This document shows, in pieces, positions 7,301 through 8,997 of a stretch of 8,997 nt of DNA (the first letter of the stretch is position 1; each line of letters begins with the position of its first letter). Made by a program: the position numbers and the translations under genes. The stretch spans positions 1-8,997 of the forward strand of contig JADFQT010000089.1 of the NCBI GenBank assembly GCA_022561675.1. Direction: 5' to 3'. This stretch comes from Chloroflexota bacterium (lineage in GTDB: Bacteria; Chloroflexota; Dehalococcoidia; Lucifugimonadales; UBA3495). Under the pieces are notes generated by a model, which was not told the DNA's origin, searched no databases, and saw only the letters and a list, made by a program, of their open reading frames with translations.

Positions 7301-8055
7301 GTCACTGAAATTCCCGCTTCGCCCGACCTGAACCCGGTGCCGCTAACGCTGATTATGTCCCCCGGAGACGCTTCTGCTTGGGCTACCGAGAGGATGGCGG
7401 TAACCTTGAAGGTAGCCTGGTCCGAGCCGGAAGGGCCGGTTATCGCGATGGACTTGGAGCCTCCCGAGGTGTTGGACGGAATTTGCACCGTGGTTAGAAT
7501 TCTACCCTGACTGTCCGCACTGGCGGTAATCAGAATATCTCCGTTCATAGTTATGTCAACCTCGGAACCTGGGTTGAAGCCGGAAGCTCTGACTGATACC
7601 GAGCTGCCGGGCGGACCGCTGGAAGGGCTGACACTAAAGGATGAAGTAATGGTGAAGGAACGGGTGATGTTGCCAATTCGCACCTGGTAGGTACCCGAAG
7701 GCAATGCGGGCACGTCGACGCTGGTGCTGAAGGAGCCACTGGAGTCGGCACCAACCGTAGCGATCTGCTGATTGTCGAACTTTATGGAAACGCTTTCGTT
7801 GGAGCCAAAATTGCTTCCGGACACCCGCATCAGAGTTCCAACCGAGCCGCTGGACGGGGAGATGGAAGCCGAGGCTAACGGAGTGGGAGTGGGTTGAGGT
7901 GTGTTGGTAGGAGTAGGTGTGTTGGTATGGGGCGTGCCACCAACGTGAACTGCTAAGGGGACAAGGCCGGGCTGGGCGTTGGCCAGGCTGAAGTGGACCA
8001 CGGCCAATCCCAAGATCAATAACACCAGCCCGAAAAAAAGCACTGCCCGATTCAC
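4321..8055 (-). CDS. Single-pass surface protein: nine Ig/IPT-like repeats, FN3-like domain, membrane helix, orphan cytoplasmic domain
   Basis: This 1244-residue protein has a clear modular plan. Residues 1-27 are a signal peptide (hydrophobic 4-21, likely cleavage after ANA, 25-27). Residues 41-60 are a Thr/Pro linker. Nine tandem Ig/IPT-like repeats of about 77-90 residues span 62-818. Residues 820-920 are FN3-like, with NWSAVEDPSGVRYILQIA and YFWRVKAVDKASNESGWS. A membrane helix lies at about 923-947 (MPIWLLAMLVALGLVATGGG), followed by RRKR as stop-transfer. A Pro/Ala linker (955-1000) leads to a charged, mostly helical domain (1001-1244) that I do not recognise. The predicted topology is repeats outside and C-terminus inside, suggesting adhesion, binding or sensing; no enzyme motif was seen. 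The start is GTG at 8055, supported by GGAGAGGG about 9 nt upstream and by the signal peptide beginning at once. A promoter lies about 60 nt upstream. The function is unknown. Confidence 0.9.
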   Translation of the reverse strand: MNRAVLFFGLVLLILGLAVVHFSLANAQPGLVPLAVHVGGTPHTNTPTPTNTPQPTPTPLASASISPSSGSVGTLMRVSGSNFGSNESVSIKFDNQQIATVGADSSGSFSTSVDVPALPSGTYQVRIGNITRSFTITSSFSVSPSSGPPGSSVSVRASGFNPGSEVDITMNGDILITASADSQGRILTTVQIPSNTSGGSKSIAITGPSGSDQATFKVTAILSVAQAEASPGDIISVSGTGFRSGEAGISVTFDGKTVSSGISADSQGVWSTTFEVPNAPAGTHTIKASGSSTSAGDVSQAKITLGAGLRIDPTSGAPGTLVKVNGSGARSRERISVIVGNNLASIDVNASAQGVWSADLTIPTAPGGRLTIVASGSSGKGTSTSFTVTPSISVAKPTGFPGSRVTLRGEGFQANQTGIPINFGDSIVGSASADPLGSWSTEINIPHTAAGTYPISVPGTSSALRLLFSVTAGVSLSTGRGAPGETVTVVGSGFISDEKDITLELGDRTVATGIIANADGTWDTRIKIPLLPAGTYRLSATGSLTSSANIKEDVLVLGSLLTLSITSGTPGMTINVSGKGFGSNEPEIDITYDGEVVVRGFSADVLGAFARSFLVPPSPSGTHVIGVNQSGESGNGNGSTEIGFQIQPGITLEYTQGPPGNSIQIFGSGFGTNEPNISLVYDDTPVISGITADAVGSFQESFDIPPSGAGTHSIQAKSPFSGATGTPEQGFSVSPSLTLSEITGNVGQKVMVAGQGFDPNSTVTLTYDELGQATLTADVDDSGSFRLEFQIPESRQGDHVIRLDDLQNKEQISFTIEDTPPPAPSLREPNDGGSGGFLGGFRPATNWSAVEDPSGVRYILQIAADRDFDEIILEKAGLDNPRYTLSEEEKLPRGDYFWRVKAVDKASNESGWSNSYAMKSGLMPIWLLAMLVALGLVATGGGAYAFFNSRRKRVREEAVPPEFIRILQPEAAPALGAPTTAPSLAAPTRRALPSPFRRARGLSPEEQARLQLVVDFVSSIPLLEISSDLTWLEEMIESMGGVKEEVYERVLEGEIDLAYQPAWLQHPTYEDLRQIAQAEPFLQGLEGYIGVVNECASNTVVLMRRIAGDLSTAPPLEPLSGNQWRFALTVALGTLAWFRGTYLGQPSARDYLIQAGDVSETWDADEPPPMELHGTEASPFPGLILDGLSEEDANFFRDLHIQLRISYRTYEEARTLASRLASTDAMRAQIAEGISQLRQQAQRQ
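5602..7872 (-). repeat. Nine tandem protein-level Ig/IPT-like repeats within the surface protein
   Basis: The repeats start near residues 62, 139, 221, 307, 391, 473, 559, 649 and 736 and end near 818. The shared pattern is a Gly/Pro-Gly turn (GxPGxxVxVxGxGF), a strand of the type ItItFDG, then 'ISADSxGxWSTxFxIP', then 'PAGTHxIxASG' and a short strand ending in a residue such as VTP or ITLG. The repeat in 307-390 is the outlier: it reads GSGARSRE where others have GxGFxxxE. The copies are well diverged at the DNA level, so they are old duplications and not a recent slippage array. Comparable repeats occur in many bacterial and archaeal surface proteins. Confidence 0.85.
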
Positions 8056-8072
8056 GTTCTGTTACCCTCTCC

Positions 8073-8094
8073 CATCGTTAATCCATCGTTAATC
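8073..8094 (-). repeat. 11-bp tandem duplication in the leader of the surface-protein gene
   Basis: CATCGTTAATC occurs twice in direct succession on the plus strand (8073-8083 and 8084-8094) and is followed by CGTTA. On the minus strand it falls between the predicted promoter and the ribosome binding site of the surface-protein gene. Eleven bases is about one helical turn, so it could be a paired protein site, or simply a slippage duplication. Confidence 0.5.
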
Positions 8095-8116
8095 CGTTAG
8101 AAAAGTCCGCCATAAA

Positions 8117-8146
8117 ATTATAGCGATAGTCGCAAAACCATTACAA
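8117..8146 (-). promoter_or_regulatory. Probable sigma-70-type promoter of the surface-protein gene
   Basis: On the minus strand a perfect -10 (TATAAT, 8122-8117) follows an 18-bp spacer from a partial -35 (TTGTAA, 8146-8141; 4 of 6 consensus bases). The predicted start near 8110 would give a leader of about 55 nt before the GTG at 8055. The spacer includes the small inverted repeat GCGA-cta-TCGC (8133-8123), which could be an operator or chance. Confidence 0.5.
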
Positions 8147-8248
8147 GCTAAGAGCGGGGTTGCTACTGCCCAAATCCACACAGCCGCCGGGGAAATGTGT
8201 CCGAGGAAGAAGACAATTTCCACTGTTCCAGGGGTCCACGCTGGGTGC

Positions 8249-8319
8249 TACGAATCTATTTCAAAACAGCTCTTGTCATTTCGAAGGGCTCGGGGTGACC
8301 TTTTGAGATAGTTACTAAA
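8249..8319 (+). repeat. 71-bp element copy B (same family as 1366-1436, inverted)
   Basis: On the plus strand the element has a left arm containing CTATTTCAAAA (8256-8266) and a right arm containing TTTTGAGATAG (8301-8311), which are inverted repeats with one mismatch. The 25-nt core at 8274-8298 starts TGTCATTTCGAAGG and ends CTCGGGGTGA, differing from copy A at one base. Copies A and B align without gaps over 71 bp, with roughly 70% identity overall and nearly all differences in the arms. Inside copy B, AGCTCTT (8268-8274) can pair with AAGGGCT (8284-8290) with one G-U pair. It lies 79 bp past the MFS stop codon. Confidence 0.7.
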
Positions 8320-8341
8320 ATAAGGGGGTCCAGCCTTTTTT
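8317..8341. terminator. Weak candidate bidirectional terminator after the MFS gene
   Basis: AAGG (8322-8325) and CCTT (8334-8337) frame an 8-nt loop and are flanked by A-rich and T-rich runs, so a short stem followed by U residues could form on either strand. The stem is only 4 bp before a bulge, so it is weak. It lies about 60 nt past the MFS stop and overlaps the end of repeat copy B. Confidence 0.25.
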
Positions 8342-8398
8342 ATACTTTTCGCCTTTTATTAATTACGCCGGCCGGGCCCGGCAGGATTCAATACCCGG

Positions 8399-8997
8399 CT
8401 AAAGCCTCCGCAGCCTGGGCAACACCAACCCCATGACCACCGCTACGATAACCAGGGCGCTTCCGTTGATCAGGAGGGCGACGCGGGAGCCGGTGATACC
8501 GGATATATAACCAATTTGTAGTTGCCCCCAGGGTGCAAAGCCTGTGCCCACGACCCAAGAACCCATGGCCCGGCCCCGCTGCTGGTTCGGCACGCTGAGC
8601 TGCAGCAAGCTCTGGTGGAGCACGTCGGAAGCGGTAGCCATCATGTTGGTCATGATGACGAAAAGCAGGGCCATCCAGAGGTTCCAGGCCTGACCAAGGA
8701 GGATTTGCCCGATCCCGAACAGGGTCAGTATCCCCAGGAGCAGCATCCCCCGGCGCGGGACTGCCCCCAAAGCCGCCAGGGCAATGACACCGATGGCGCC
8801 GCCGGCCGGTCGCGCGGCATTTAGAACGGCCAGCCCCATCGGGCCGACTTTCAGCACATCCAAGGCCAATATGGGCAACATTACCTGGTGGGAAAATCCG
8901 AAGGTCTCCGTCACTGCGGTGGAAATCACCAGGCTGAGTATTACCCGGTTGTCTCGCAGGGCCCGGAAGTAGTTAAGGATGTTTTCCAGCAGGGGCT
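8399..8997 (-). CDS. MFS transporter, C-terminal half (5' end outside the window)
   Basis: The frame is open from the window edge to a TAG at 8401-8399, giving about 199 residues with no start codon needed inside the window; a GTG at 8929 is internal. The visible part begins in a linker (PLLENILNYFRALRDNR) typical of the region between the two halves of major facilitator superfamily transporters, then shows about six hydrophobic segments: VILSLVISTAVTETFGF, AVLNAARPAGGAIGVIALAA, MLLLGILTLFGIGQILL, LWMALLFVIMTNMMATA, WVVGTGFAPWGQLQIGY and VALLINGSALVIVAVVMGLVL. The motif NQQRGRAMGSW resembles the RGR loop of EntS-like and drug-exporter MFS proteins. A proton-driven inner-membrane exporter is the likely role; the substrate is unknown. 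It ends with a basic tail (PRLRRL). Confidence 0.88.
   Translation of the reverse strand, partial: PLLENILNYFRALRDNRVILSLVISTAVTETFGFSHQVMLPILALDVLKVGPMGLAVLNAARPAGGAIGVIALAALGAVPRRGMLLLGILTLFGIGQILLGQAWNLWMALLFVIMTNMMATASDVLHQSLLQLSVPNQQRGRAMGSWVVGTGFAPWGQLQIGYISGITGSRVALLINGSALVIVAVVMGLVLPRLRRL

Larger units (their letters stand above)
8056..8398. other. Intergenic region between the MFS gene and the surface-protein gene
   Basis: These 343 bases hold, in transcription order on the minus strand, a 12-bp perfect palindrome GCCGGGCCCGGC (8382-8371), a weak bidirectional stem-loop with flanking A/T runs (8317-8341), the second 71-bp repeat element (8319-8249), an unassigned stretch (8248-8147), a probable promoter (8146-8117) and a leader with an 11-bp tandem duplication (8094-8073). 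No gene was found in it. Confidence 0.6.

Noticed and set aside
7010..7510. Plus-strand open frame of 166 codons, with similar ones at 6725-7000 and 6506-6700
   Set aside because: These are antisense to the repeat region of the surface protein. They look periodic only because the coding strand is repetitive.
8371..8382. 12-bp palindrome GCCGGGCCCGGC after the MFS gene, considered as a terminator
   Set aside because: It leaves no loop for a stable hairpin and is not followed by a U-tract; it could be chance in GC-rich DNA.

Overview
The window reads as a piece of a Chloroflexota chromosome, most likely of the Dehalococcoidia or a relative. This is an inference, not a search result. It rests on the style of the RpoB N-terminus, on the Thr/Pro linker (TPTPTNTPQPTPTP) behind the signal peptide of a large surface protein, and on the mix of a luciferase-like monooxygenase, a PAL-like propeller, a Nudix hydrolase and an MFS exporter. 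The DNA is moderately GC-rich. No phage, insertion sequence, CRISPR array, tRNA or rRNA was seen. All six genes lie on the minus strand, so transcription runs from high to low coordinates.

In transcription order the layout is as follows. (1) 8997-8399: C-terminal half of an MFS transporter, cut by the window edge. (2) 8398-8056: a gap with a 71-bp repeat element, a promoter and the leader of the next gene. (3) 8055-4321: a 1244-residue single-pass surface protein with a signal peptide, nine tandem Ig/IPT-like repeats, an FN3-like domain, one membrane helix and an unrecognised cytoplasmic C-terminal domain. (4) 4320-4058: a gap with no clear signal. (5) 4057-3176: a six-bladed NHL-type propeller resembling peptidyl-alpha-hydroxyglycine alpha-amidating lyase. 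(6) 3048-2548: a Nudix hydrolase. (7) 2491-1448: an LLM-class flavin-dependent monooxygenase, probably co-transcribed with the Nudix gene. (8) 1447-983: a gap with a second copy of the 71-bp element, in inverted orientation, and a fully consensus sigma-70-type promoter. (9) 982-1: the N-terminal 327 residues of RNA polymerase beta (rpoB).

The genes do not form an obvious single pathway. rpoB is housekeeping and has its own strong promoter. The monooxygenase, Nudix and PAL-like genes look like small-molecule or peptide metabolism. The surface protein has a receptor-like plan. The two most interesting items are the surface protein with its orphan cytoplasmic domain, and the pair of 71-bp elements with imperfect terminal inverted repeats and a nearly identical 25-nt core, about 6.9 kb apart in opposite orientation.
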